A stretch of DNA of 64,000 nt, taken from positions 186,001-250,000 of the forward strand of contig JAIRBC010000001.1 of NCBI GenBank assembly GCA_022008415.1, read 5' to 3'. The position numbers and the translations under genes were made by a program. Shown here one piece after another: positions 7,934 to 16,009 of the stretch. This stretch comes from Cerina litoralis. Lineage in GTDB: Bacteria > Bacteroidota > Bacteroidia > Flavobacteriales > Flavobacteriaceae. The notes beneath the pieces were generated by a model. The model was not told the origin of the DNA and ran no database searches. It saw only the letters and a list, made by a program, of their open reading frames with translations. The stretch's first letter is position 1. The number at the start of each line of letters is the position of its first letter.

Positions 7934-8458
7934 TTATTCTGCTTTATGTACTTCCAATTCTATTTCGATCATGAATTCGGGTAATGCCAGTTCTTTTACC
8001 CCTAGCCAAGACCCTGTTGGGAATTGCTTTGTGTATATTTCATTTCGGTAAGCGGCCACTTCTAGAAACTTGGGCATGTCAGTGGTAAAGACATTTTCTA
8101 CGATCACATCATCGAATGTACATCCAAAATGGGTTAGTATTTTTTCCAAATCCGAATAGCAGTTTTTCATTTGCTGTTCAAAATCACCCACGGCAGTTGG
8201 GTTCCCTTCCTCGTCCATACTCACTGCTCCAGAGATCTTAATGTCGTTCCCAATTTTTACGGCATGCGAATAGCCATAGGCTTTCTCAATTTCCGGACGC
8301 AAAAGAAAATATTCAGGTGATTTATTTGCTACTGTTTTAACAGGCTCTGATGTTGCTAAAGTTTTTTCTACTTTTTCTTTGCAGCTCATTAGAAAAGTGG
8401 CCGATATAAGTGTTAGAATTCCCAGTTTTAAATATATTTTTAATTTCATCGGTCTCAT
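7934..8458 (-). CDS. RidA/YjgF-like lipoprotein
   Basis: The N-terminus has a lysine-rich start, a hydrophobic stretch and a lipobox (ISATFLMSC, Cys at 26), so the mature protein should be anchored in the envelope. The rest is a RidA-type domain: SHAVKIGNDIKISGAVSMDEEGNP, QQMKNCYSDLEKILTHFG, VENVFTTDMPKFLEVAAYRNEIY, and an ending PEFMIEIELEV. RidA proteins normally hydrolyse reactive enamine/imine intermediates in the cytoplasm. The Arg that binds the carboxylate in true RidA near the C-terminus is not visible here, so it may have a different ligand. It is first of the RidA-SDR-EthD set. Confidence 0.8.
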   Translation of the reverse strand: MRPMKLKIYLKLGILTLISATFLMSCKEKVEKTLATSEPVKTVANKSPEYFLLRPEIEKAYGYSHAVKIGNDIKISGAVSMDEEGNPTAVGDFEQQMKNCYSDLEKILTHFGCTFDDVIVENVFTTDMPKFLEVAAYRNEIYTKQFPTGSWLGVKELALPEFMIEIELEVHKAE

Positions 8459-8521
8459 TTTAAAGGTTAGTAGTCTGCCCGCACAAATTTGGGTTGATAT
8501 GGGATTTTAATCTGTTTTGGT

Positions 8522-9400
8522 TTAATTTTCATCGACTAATTTATTTTCAATGGTTGGTTTGGTTTGGAGGTAGTCGTAAATGCAGTTTATTTCATTGTCG
8601 TTTAAATGGCTTAAATAATATTTGGTTACCTCACTCATCAAAGGAAGTTTTCTATTGCCGAGGGCTACACCGGTCCTCAGTAATTTAAATAAATCTTCCC
8701 TTGTATAAGCAGCGGCAATAATTAGGTTGGGCGAAAATCCTATTTCGCCTTTTAAATCCGTTCCATGACAAGAGGTGCAAGTGCTCATAGTAAGGTATTT
8801 TCCGAAAGAAAGCTTCGTGGTATCCCGGGGAATGTACTGTCCCCTAGTATTCGGAGTTATCATATCGGCGATAGGGGCTAATTGCCCCTTTATTAGCGAT
8901 AATCTGCCTTTAAATGTAAAGGATGAATTATTCGGAAGTCGCTGAGAATCGGGCTCTGGTTTTAAGGTTCGGAGAAATGCGATAATTTTGGCTACCGATT
9001 CTTCCTTTAGTTCATGGTACATAAAAGCGGGCATTATGTAAACCGAATGTCCATTCTTTTTTATGCCATATCGTATTACCCTTACTAATTCCCCATCGGT
9101 ATACTTAGGAACCAGCTGTGTTAAATTGGGGGCAACCAGTGTGGCGATCTTGGGATCGATATCTTCAAAGACCCTGCCTGTAAAATCTTCCCCGTGGCAA
9201 CCCCCACAATGGGCAATTCGGGTAAGTCGCGCGCCTTCCCTTAAGGATGCAGAATCAACCGGAAGTTGTACGGCTGTGGGAACAATGGAGTAGGTTTTAT
9301 ATAGAAGAAGTGTAGACCAGAGATAAACCGTTCCAATGATTAATACCATCAGGACAACAAGTGCGAGGACAATTTTTTTAAAAAGAATTTTCCTTTTCAT
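8522..9400 (-). CDS. Membrane-anchored diheme cytochrome c
   Basis: I chose the ATG at 9400 (MKRKILFKKIVLALVV), which gives a clean signal-anchor; a further ATG at 9448 adds 16 residues of AT-rich sequence. Two class I cytochrome c domains follow. Numbered from the 9448 start, the first heme site is CGGCH at 81-85 with a distal Met in YIMPAFMYHEL, and the second is CTSCH at 224-228 with Met in LPLMSEV. The pair resembles the cytochrome subunits that accept electrons from periplasmic alcohol or aldehyde dehydrogenases. It faces the periplasm. Nearby oxidoreductases (SDR, epimerase-like protein) are cytoplasmic, so its electron donor is not in this window. Confidence 0.85.
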   Translation of the reverse strand: MKRKILFKKIVLALVVLMVLIIGTVYLWSTLLLYKTYSIVPTAVQLPVDSASLREGARLTRIAHCGGCHGEDFTGRVFEDIDPKIATLVAPNLTQLVPKYTDGELVRVIRYGIKKNGHSVYIMPAFMYHELKEESVAKIIAFLRTLKPEPDSQRLPNNSSFTFKGRLSLIKGQLAPIADMITPNTRGQYIPRDTTKLSFGKYLTMSTCTSCHGTDLKGEIGFSPNLIIAAAYTREDLFKLLRTGVALGNRKLPLMSEVTKYYLSHLNDNEINCIYDYLQTKPTIENKLVDEN

Positions 9401-9502
9401 TGGAATCGATTTAACTCGATTATTTTTTTGAATTAAGGCGAAAATCATGAATTCCTGCCCTAACTAATCGAGCAGATGATGTCTGGTCTTTAGTGCTTTA
9501 TT

Positions 9503-10441
9503 CTAGGTGGAATAGGCGTTTAAAGTCTCTTTTACTGGACGGAAAGAGGCTTTTAGGTCTCTTTTTGCCAGGGCGTTTTTATAAATAACTATAGGTTTTT
9601 CTATCGGTTCCTTATTGTTAAGCATCAAATGGATGTCCGATACCTTGTAGGTTTCGCTGCTCAACAAATAATCCTTACCGTGCAGCCCCATGGTGGTGGC
9701 GGCCAAAAAGATGGCATGGGCCACATCGGCCACATCTACGATGGCAAAGGGCACATCGTTGTCATAAAAAAATTGGATAAAATTGTCCGGGGCCATTTTG
9801 TTTTTGATCAGATATTGCAACCCGCCGGAGGTGGAATCTTCTCTTTGGGACAACGCTTTACCCATGACCATTACAGGAGAGACCGTTGTGATTTCAAATG
9901 GCAAATTCGGGTTGTCCTTTACGTATTTTTCTACGGTCTGGTTGGCAATATATTTGGCCTGTGCGTAAGGATGACTTTCATTACTGGTATATCTGGTATG
10001 GCTTTCGTCAAATGTATCCTTGAAGCTTTTGTTTCCTACAGGCAAGGGGAAATTGGTGTTCCAACCAGCAACCGAAGCAATAAAAACCACCTTTTTAATG
10101 GATGGGGATTCGCTGATTACCTCCAAGAAATTCTCGGTGCCTTTGACGGTAGGGTCGAACAATTGGGTCTGTGGGTCTTGTACATCTAAAATAAAGGGGG
10201 TTCCGCCATGGATTACGATTTCGCAATCGGAAATAAAGATTCGCAACGCTTCCTTGTCCTCGACATTTAATTCGCTTATCCGTAGATTTTCGGAATTTTT
10301 AAAAGTGTTTAAGTGCTGATATTTGTCCTTACGGGTTATATCCGTCACGGAAACCTTGGTTTCATATCCGCGATACAAAAATTGTTGTGCGATGTAGCTG
10401 CCTATGAATCCGGAGCCCCCGATAACACCTATTTTTTTCAT
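9503..10441 (-). CDS. NAD-dependent epimerase/dihydroflavonol-reductase-like protein
   Basis: At 312 residues this extended SDR has the GGSGFIG nucleotide-binding motif at 8-14, then VIHGGTPFILDV, VVFIASVAG, and a YAQAK active-site pair (Tyr-x-x-x-Lys). It matches the atypical or dihydroflavonol 4-reductase-like branch, which acts on ketones or aldehydes rather than nucleotide sugars. It is cytoplasmic. It lies upstream of the cytochrome c gene with a gap of just over 100 bases and downstream of the intact TerB-like gene, with repeat B in between. Confidence 0.82.
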   Translation of the reverse strand: MKKIGVIGGSGFIGSYIAQQFLYRGYETKVSVTDITRKDKYQHLNTFKNSENLRISELNVEDKEALRIFISDCEIVIHGGTPFILDVQDPQTQLFDPTVKGTENFLEVISESPSIKKVVFIASVAGWNTNFPLPVGNKSFKDTFDESHTRYTSNESHPYAQAKYIANQTVEKYVKDNPNLPFEITTVSPVMVMGKALSQREDSTSGGLQYLIKNKMAPDNFIQFFYDNDVPFAIVDVADVAHAIFLAATTMGLHGKDYLLSSETYKVSDIHLMLNNKEPIEKPIVIYKNALAKRDLKASFRPVKETLNAYST

Positions 10442-10459
10442 TATAAAATATTTAATTTA

Positions 10460-10486
10460 TTCCCTCGAAGGAGGGAATCTGTTTTA
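10460..10486. repeat. Hairpin repeat B, variant copy
   Basis: TTCCCTCGAAGGAGGGAATCTG keeps the hairpin by paired changes (CCCTC/GAGGG instead of CCCGC/GCGGG), which suggests that the structure is under selection or came from a variant family. Confidence 0.6.
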
Positions 10487-10607
10487 GTTTTGCATTCATT
10501 TCCCCATATTTAAAAATTGGGAGGGCATCATTGCTAGTGTTGAGTTAAGCCAAAATCGTTGCAAAACCCACGGTTGCCTTATAAGCCATTTCAGCTTTTG
10601 CTTAACA

Positions 10608-10943
10608 CTAGTACATTGTATTGTCCAATATCTGGAACAGGGTTTCCTCGGCCATTTGGATTTTCCCGTCCGAGTAAAAAACATCCTTAATTTCCTTTTT
10701 AAGCTGGGTGAGTTCCTTGTGGGAATATTCCAGTTTTGTCACGGCATCCTCAATTTTTTTAAGACTTGCATCTTCATCATCGTTGCGAATCTCTTCGAGG
10801 ATGGAATCGAAGATTTCCGGAGAAGTCTTGGATTTGATCAAATCCAGTTCCTCAGAAGCCTCAACGGAATCGGCTTTTGCGCAGAGCAACAGGATATAAG
10901 CTCTAAGTTCCGCTTTGGACCAATGTGTTTTCTCATCATTCAT
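10608..10943 (-). CDS. TerB-like small acidic protein
   Basis: This 111-residue, helix-rich acidic protein has no signal peptide. The pattern LRAYILLLCAKADSVEASEELDLIKSK, with a small-residue/acidic pair in CAKADS, resembles the TerB-like fold found in tellurite-resistance and many unrelated proteins, often binding divalent metal. The similarity is by pattern only; a plain hypothetical call is also fair. A same-length paralogue at 1372-1707 is broken by one stop codon. It may be the first gene read on the minus strand ahead of the epimerase-like gene, 166 bases away. Confidence 0.55.
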   Translation of the reverse strand: MNDEKTHWSKAELRAYILLLCAKADSVEASEELDLIKSKTSPEIFDSILEEIRNDDEDASLKKIEDAVTKLEYSHKELTQLKKEIKDVFYSDGKIQMAEETLFQILDNTMY

Positions 10944-11193
10944 TGTTTGCGGAATATTTTTAAATTATTGATCTTTAATAGACTGTAATGACGAAAACGG
11001 AAATAGAATGATTAAACTAGGCCGAATCATGGTAGTCTTTAGTTTTGGTTCTTGTCTCTTGACATATTACACTCTTATTGAGTTAATCGTTTACCGGGTA
11101 ATTTTGCATTTTTCGCAAGGCGTATAGCGCAAAGTCTTTTTTCATCTTTTGTCTATAAGCGAAGCGGTCTTACGTCTATTGTCTACTTTATAT
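10944..11193. other. Intergenic stretch without a recognised gene
   Basis: Contains a short decayed repeat (AAGGCGTATAGCGCAAAGTCTTTTTT near 11117) related to pieces at 13168-13200 and 43240-43280, and a GTCT-rich stretch (11152-11185). No ORF or RNA is recognisable. Confidence 0.5.
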
Positions 11194-11280
11194 AAACCTA
11201 ACGGGGATATACCTACATTCAGTTGGAAGACTAATTCTTAACTGAGAAAAATGCAAATAAAACAGTTGCCCCGCCAGGTT
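11194..11280. repeat. Inverted-repeat element D, copy 1
   Basis: AAACCTAACGGGG (11194-11206) is mirrored by GCCCCGCCAGGTT (11268-11280), 61 bases apart. It lies immediately downstream of the stop codon of the 307-residue NTF2-like lipoprotein gene; copy 2 lies upstream of the same gene. Confidence 0.5.
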
Positions 11281-11285
11281 ATGTG

Positions 11286-12209
11286 TTATTTGGGCATCGG
11301 CATGGAATAGCCCAACTGTTGGTAAACCACCAGATTGTCATAAAAGGCGTCTTCCCGGTCGGCTTTCCCGTCTTTTTCAAAAGACCAAATGCTATAACCA
11401 TGGGTCTTAATTTTTTTGCCGGTAGGCGGATTTCCCATGAATTCCCCTTTGTTGGTGCCTGTACAGGTCCAATTGATGTACGCTTTATTCCCATCGATGA
11501 ATAGGTTGTCGAGCTTTACTGCAAAGTCGGGAAATGCACCGTGATAGACATCCATAAAATCGCCGTACTCGGACTGATCTTTGGCGATGGTATTTCCATT
11601 CGCCGTTCTTATGATATTGCTTGCCGTATTGGCGTTCAGCAGGTCCTTATCATTGGCGTTCCATGCTTTGACCACGTTTTCAACGGTTGATTGTATCGCT
11701 TTTTCATCCGTGGACCTATTTTTTTCGGCTTCGATTTCCTGGATCGCAAGTACCCCGGGAGCATTGTCCCACATGCCGACTTCCCTTACGATCTTGCCGT
11801 TAACAAATCTGTAGGTCAAGTGTATGGGGATAGTTATTACCTTTCCATTTTCGGCCAAGGTGCCTTGCCAATCTGGCCAACAATTTACCCAGGTCTCGCC
11901 GTTATCGGTTATTACCATTTCATATTCCGGGTCATCATTGGTAAAACCCCGGCTAGAATAATTGGCATCATTTGCTTTGTGATAGGCAACAGTTTCCGAT
12001 GGCGACATAGATTTGTCCAAAGTGTTGTAAAATGTTTTTGAAGTGTCGGCATACATGCTTGTGTCATACGCTTTATTGTTGTAATTCTGGATCAATGCCT
12101 TTACCGTTTCGATCTCCTGGGATTGTTGGGTGTACCGTTGCTTGTTGTTACAGGCGGTAAAAAGGACTAGGACAAGGCCCAGTAGAATGGAATTTTTTAG
12201 GAGCTTCAT
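11286..12209 (-). CDS. Lipoprotein with two NTF2/SnoaL-like domains
   Basis: A lipoprotein signal (LGLVLVLFTAC, Cys at 20) precedes two copies of an NTF2/SnoaL-like alpha+beta cone domain (about 35-155 and 165-307). The second domain is the clearer one, with WNANDKDLLNANTASNIIRT, MDVYHGAFPDFAVKLDNLFI, TGTNKGEFMGNPPTGKKIKTHG and a final EDAFYDNLVVYQQLGY, the pattern of ester-cyclase/polyketide-cyclase-like proteins. The 171-residue protein at 13206-13721 matches this second domain closely. Cytoplasmic SnoaL enzymes cyclise polyketides; an envelope lipoprotein may instead bind or isomerise a small hydrophobic ligand. Confidence 0.8.
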   Translation of the reverse strand: MKLLKNSILLGLVLVLFTACNNKQRYTQQSQEIETVKALIQNYNNKAYDTSMYADTSKTFYNTLDKSMSPSETVAYHKANDANYSSRGFTNDDPEYEMVITDNGETWVNCWPDWQGTLAENGKVITIPIHLTYRFVNGKIVREVGMWDNAPGVLAIQEIEAEKNRSTDEKAIQSTVENVVKAWNANDKDLLNANTASNIIRTANGNTIAKDQSEYGDFMDVYHGAFPDFAVKLDNLFIDGNKAYINWTCTGTNKGEFMGNPPTGKKIKTHGYSIWSFEKDGKADREDAFYDNLVVYQQLGYSMPMPK

Positions 12210-12225
12210 GATGTTATGTTTTTAT

Positions 12226-12275
12226 AAACCTGACGGGGTTCAGATGTGGGAAATCGGCACTGGCCTGCCAGGTTT
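12226..12275. repeat. Inverted-repeat element D, copy 2
   Basis: AAACCTGACGGGG (12226-12238) is mirrored by CCTGCCAGGTTT (12264-12275), 25 bases apart. It lies between the 255-residue exported protein gene and the NTF2-like lipoprotein gene. Confidence 0.5.
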
Positions 12276-12292
12276 GTGGTTATGGTTGTTGT

Positions 12293-13060
12293 CTAATTTG
12301 ATGAATAGGATAGGTCTGGCCGCATATAGCCCTCAATGGTCTCTATCCCGCTTAGAATATCTCTAAGCTGCCCAAATAGCTGAACACCCTCTACCCCCAA
12401 TAAGGCGTTGGTTTCGGCACGTAGTTTTTCATAGGCTTCTGGACTCTCGGCGGCCACCGCTACCAAAAAGTAATCATCCGTGGTCCCAAAACCATTTCGG
12501 TACACCCTATAGTGCAATTTCACCCCTTTTTTAGTGTACAGTTCCTTGAATTTTTGTGCTATTTCCACTGCCTTTTCCCTGTTGGCCGGGACAAAATGGT
12601 ACAATGTATTGTGTCGGTACGGCTTGCCTTCCGGGGTGGTGGTCATACCGTCGGGCATATAGGACAATTTCTTGTCCAGATTAAGGATATAGCTCCTATG
12701 GCTGTCGTAGTACTTGTCAAATTCACCGAACATTTGGCCAACGGCCTCCTTTCCCATCTGGTCCACTAATGGTGCGAAGGCATTCTTATCCAATTCGGCA
12801 AAATTGGCAATCGGAGAAATGTAATAATAATTAAAGTCTGTAGAGGCCAAGGTGTTCCAATCTGCACCTTGGAGGTTGTATTTTTTGCAGACGGCACTCA
12901 GTTTTTTGGCAGCCGCTTCGTATTCTGCGATCTGGGAAGGACGTACCGGATCTTGATGGATCCAAAAGGCCTGGTAACTGTCATCGTCCTGTGCGGTGCC
13001 CAGGTGGGGCATTAGCATCAAAGCCAATGCGATCAAAATTGTTTTTTTTAGTGTTCCCAT
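12293..13060 (-). CDS. Exported protein of unknown function
   Basis: A Sec signal peptide (KKTILIALALMLMPHLGTAQ, cleavage near residue 24) precedes a 230-residue soluble domain. I do not recognise the family. The pattern of two similar halves (each with a strand YQAFWIHQD or NTLYHFVPAN, a helix such as YEAAAKKLSAVCKKY or AVEIAQKFKELYTKKG, then a strand with F.. FYYYISPI or DDYFLVAVAAESPEAYEKL) suggests a duplicated ferredoxin-like dimeric alpha-beta barrel, as in ABM and EthD proteins. It lies between two NTF2-like lipoprotein genes on the same strand, so it probably works with them in the periplasm. Confidence 0.65.
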   Translation of the reverse strand: MGTLKKTILIALALMLMPHLGTAQDDDSYQAFWIHQDPVRPSQIAEYEAAAKKLSAVCKKYNLQGADWNTLASTDFNYYYISPIANFAELDKNAFAPLVDQMGKEAVGQMFGEFDKYYDSHRSYILNLDKKLSYMPDGMTTTPEGKPYRHNTLYHFVPANREKAVEIAQKFKELYTKKGVKLHYRVYRNGFGTTDDYFLVAVAAESPEAYEKLRAETNALLGVEGVQLFGQLRDILSGIETIEGYMRPDLSYSSN

Positions 13061-13205
13061 TGTTATTTCATTTTATTGGTTAATACTCGTTTTTAGTTAA
13101 TCGAATATCTTTTTGACGATTATTTATATGTTATTGCTGTTCGCCTTATACTCATGGCTTACACATTAAGCACAAGTCGTATAGCTCAAAGCCCAAAGCC
13201 TTTTC

Positions 13206-13721
13206 TCATTCCAGCACCGGCGGCACCAAGGTATACCCCAGCTGTTGCAGCAGGTCTAGTTCGTTGTAGTAGACATCTTCCCTGTATATTTTACCCTGCT
13301 CATTAAAATAGATCCGACTGAAACCTGTAATATTAATCTTCTTCCCCGTCGCTGGTGCCTCTGCGAAAATTCCCGTGTTGGTACCGTTCACTTCCCAATG
13401 GGTAAAAACCAAGGCGTCCTTTATATAGGTATCGTTCAACGTCAAAGTAAAGTCGGGAAAGGCCCTGAAAAAAACGTTCATGTGAGCCTCCATTTCCTTT
13501 TCGGTATTTATTAGATCAATTCCATTGAGGTTTCTGGTAAAGTTTTGTGTGGTGATGGAACTTAGTTTCTCCATATCTTTTTGGTTCCAACAAGAGTCCA
13601 CTAAAACCGCCAAGCGGTTTTCAATCAAATTCTCGTGTGTTTTGATCGAATCGTCCTTAACATTTTTGCAACAAACCACCGTCAAAACCGCCAAAGCGAA
13701 TACCAACAAATTCATCTTCAT
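13206..13721 (-). CDS. NTF2/SnoaL-like lipoprotein
   Basis: The lipobox ends at Cys18 (VLTVVCCK; either Cys could be lipidated). The mature part is one SnoaL/ester-cyclase-like domain: CWNQKDMEKLSSITTQNFTRNL, MNVFFRAFPDFTLTLNDTYI, NGTNTGIFAEAPATGKKINITG and EDVYYNELDLLQQLGYTLVPP. It aligns with the second domain of the 307-residue lipoprotein, including the shared QQLGY end. Usual SnoaL-like domains are cytoplasmic or secreted small-molecule isomerases or binders. It is first of three envelope proteins read on the minus strand from about 13.7 kb. Confidence 0.82.
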   Translation of the reverse strand: MKMNLLVFALAVLTVVCCKNVKDDSIKTHENLIENRLAVLVDSCWNQKDMEKLSSITTQNFTRNLNGIDLINTEKEMEAHMNVFFRAFPDFTLTLNDTYIKDALVFTHWEVNGTNTGIFAEAPATGKKINITGFSRIYFNEQGKIYREDVYYNELDLLQQLGYTLVPPVLE

Positions 13722-13938
13722 GATTCAAGGGCTTTGTGAATGTTGGGTTCCGTTTTGGCACCTAACTTTATTATAAAGATTATTCAAGTACCTGCTATTT
13801 AAAAGAAAATGCAACCGGCTTAGGACGAAACCCCCCAAACATTGTCCGAAACCCACATTTTATTTATCGGACAGCAATGGCCATAAGTTTCGTATCTTTA
13901 AAAACCGCAAATCTTGATATCCCAGTGGAATTTTAAAA

Positions 13939-15903
13939 ATGAAAAAGCTCATTTTTAATTATTTTGTTTTTATGGTTTCCTCAATAGGAAGCTGTGCGAT
14001 CGGGTATTCCCAAATTATTGACCTCAACAGGAATAAACCTTACACCAAAGTTTTTGTGGAGACCGATAATTTTGGGGCTTCCTATCTCGATACCTTGGAG
14101 ATGGCCTATCCAAATATGCCCACTGATGCCATTGGTTTCTCCGTTCTTAACGATCTGGCGTATTATTGGCATACCCGCAACCTGAACAAAGCCCTGGATT
14201 TTACTAAAAGGGGCCTCTCGCTTACTGCCGAAAAAAAGGACTCCTTATGGGAGGGTAGGTTTCAGATAACCCAGGGAGCGATTCTTTTGCGTATGGAAAA
14301 GCTAGACAGCGCCCAAATAGTCCTACAAGCGGCGGAGAGAAAGGTAATGGAGGCCGACCTGCCTTTGCTCTACACCCAATTGGGATATGTTTACGAACGG
14401 AGGGGACTGTTGGGAAAAGCGGCCGACTTTGCTGTGAAATCCATGGAATTGGGCGAAAAATTAAACGACAAAAAGGCCATAGCACTTGCCTATAGCGACC
14501 TGAGTAACCTATTTTGGAAGCAGTCAAAATTTGAAAAGGGCCTGGAATACGGACTTAAATCCCTAAAGTTATTTGAGGAAAGGGGAATTAATGATCTGGA
14601 CTACGATTTTACCCTCTATGTCGTTGGGAACAATTATTTGGCGCTTAAGCAGCAATTGCAAGCACTAAACTATTACCAGCATGCCATTGCGGTTGGGGAA
14701 CGGTACCGCTTTGACAATAACCTGAGCGATATCTATATATCCCTGACGGATCTCTATGCGGATCTTTCCCAGTTTAGAAAGGGGGAGGAAGCAGGGAAAA
14801 AGGCGTTAAAATATGCGCAATTGTTGGACAATAATTTTATGGTAATGCGTTCCTGGTTGTCCTTGGGCAAATTGCAAATTTTGGAGGGAAAATATCCCAC
14901 GGCCATTGAAAGTTTAACCCAATGTATAAAAGTTGCCACAGATAAGTTTGGGGACGCTTATTACCTCAGTCAGGCCTACAATGCCCTGGGAAAGGCGTAT
15001 GCAGGAAACCACGACTATCAAAATGCGTATCAGGCTTTCGACCGATACGACAAACTAAAAAGTAAAGTTTTTACGGCCGAGTCAGATCAGCGGATCTCTC
15101 TGTTGCAGACAGAATTTGACATGGCCAATAAGGAAGGCACCATAAAGCAACAGATGGCCCAGCTTAAGAAACAACGATCTAGGCAGCTCATGGTGACGAT
15201 TATCGCCATCTTGTTGCTTTTATTGCTTCTTTTGGCCTATAAAATAGTACAGAACAACAGAAAAAAGAACAGGCAGTTACAAAAGCAAAATGAGGAAAAA
15301 GAGTTTTTGCTCAAGGAGATACACCATAGGGTAAAGAACAATTTGGAAATCGTGTCCAGTTTATTGGCCCTTCAATCGGCACAAATAAAAAATTCGGACC
15401 TGGTAGGGGCCATGAAGGAGAGCCAACACAGGGTGTACTCCATGAGCATGATACACCAAAGGCTCTATCAAAGGAAAAATTTGTCCTCCGTGGAGATGAA
15501 GGAATACTTTGAAGACTTGGGACAACACATATTAGAATCTTTTGGTATGGAAGACCGCATAACCTTGTGCTTTGACATGAAACCGATAGAGGTAGATGTG
15601 GATACCGCCATTCCGTTGGGATTGATTGTCAACGAGCTATTGACGAATTCGCTAAAATATGCGTTTCCCAACCAAAGGACAGGGAAGATTTCCATTATCC
15701 TTCGAAAATCGAATTCGAGAACCCTCTATTTGGAAGTGGCCGATGACGGGATTGGTCAGCCTACGCCCTTTAAATCCGCAAAAACCGGATTTGGTTTGCA
15801 ACTGGTAGACCTGCTTATGCAGCAATTAAGCGGAAAAATGAAATACAACTTGAGCGTGGGGACTTGTATTCAATTTGAATTTGACCTAGATCATGCGGCT
15901 TGA
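13939..15903 (+). CDS. TPR-containing sensor histidine kinase (HisKA_2 family)
   Basis: The 654-residue protein has an N-terminal hydrophobic signal, a long periplasmic helical region of tetratricopeptide repeats (about 60-390), a membrane helix near 414-434 (LMVTIIAILLLLLLLLAYKI), then a cytoplasmic kinase. The phospho-acceptor motif is EIHHRVKNNLEIVSSLLALQS with His463 just before Arg, the signature of HisKA_2/HWE-type kinases; the ATP-binding part has LIVNELLTNSLKYAF, VADDGIG and TGFGLQLV. This class in Bacteroidota usually signals to a LytTR regulator, and one lies convergently at 16010-16753. The TPR region probably senses a protein or peptide signal. Confidence 0.9.
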   Translation: MKKLIFNYFVFMVSSIGSCAIGYSQIIDLNRNKPYTKVFVETDNFGASYLDTLEMAYPNMPTDAIGFSVLNDLAYYWHTRNLNKALDFTKRGLSLTAEKKDSLWEGRFQITQGAILLRMEKLDSAQIVLQAAERKVMEADLPLLYTQLGYVYERRGLLGKAADFAVKSMELGEKLNDKKAIALAYSDLSNLFWKQSKFEKGLEYGLKSLKLFEERGINDLDYDFTLYVVGNNYLALKQQLQALNYYQHAIAVGERYRFDNNLSDIYISLTDLYADLSQFRKGEEAGKKALKYAQLLDNNFMVMRSWLSLGKLQILEGKYPTAIESLTQCIKVATDKFGDAYYLSQAYNALGKAYAGNHDYQNAYQAFDRYDKLKSKVFTAESDQRISLLQTEFDMANKEGTIKQQMAQLKKQRSRQLMVTIIAILLLLLLLLAYKIVQNNRKKNRQLQKQNEEKEFLLKEIHHRVKNNLEIVSSLLALQSAQIKNSDLVGAMKESQHRVYSMSMIHQRLYQRKNLSSVEMKEYFEDLGQHILESFGMEDRITLCFDMKPIEVDVDTAIPLGLIVNELLTNSLKYAFPNQRTGKISIILRKSNSRTLYLEVADDGIGQPTPFKSAKTGFGLQLVDLLMQQLSGKMKYNLSVGTCIQFEFDLDHAA

Positions 15904-16009
15904 TGGTAAGTGGGCTAGTGAAATAGTAGCTAGTGAATTAAAGGCATATGGCAAAAAGTCATAACTCATAACTTTTTTGGAGCTTGAAGTTGATACTTGC
16001 GCTTGAACT

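Noticed and set aside
9629..10189. 186-residue plus-strand frame
   Set aside because: Antisense to the epimerase-like gene, low-complexity Gly/His content and no recognisable domain.
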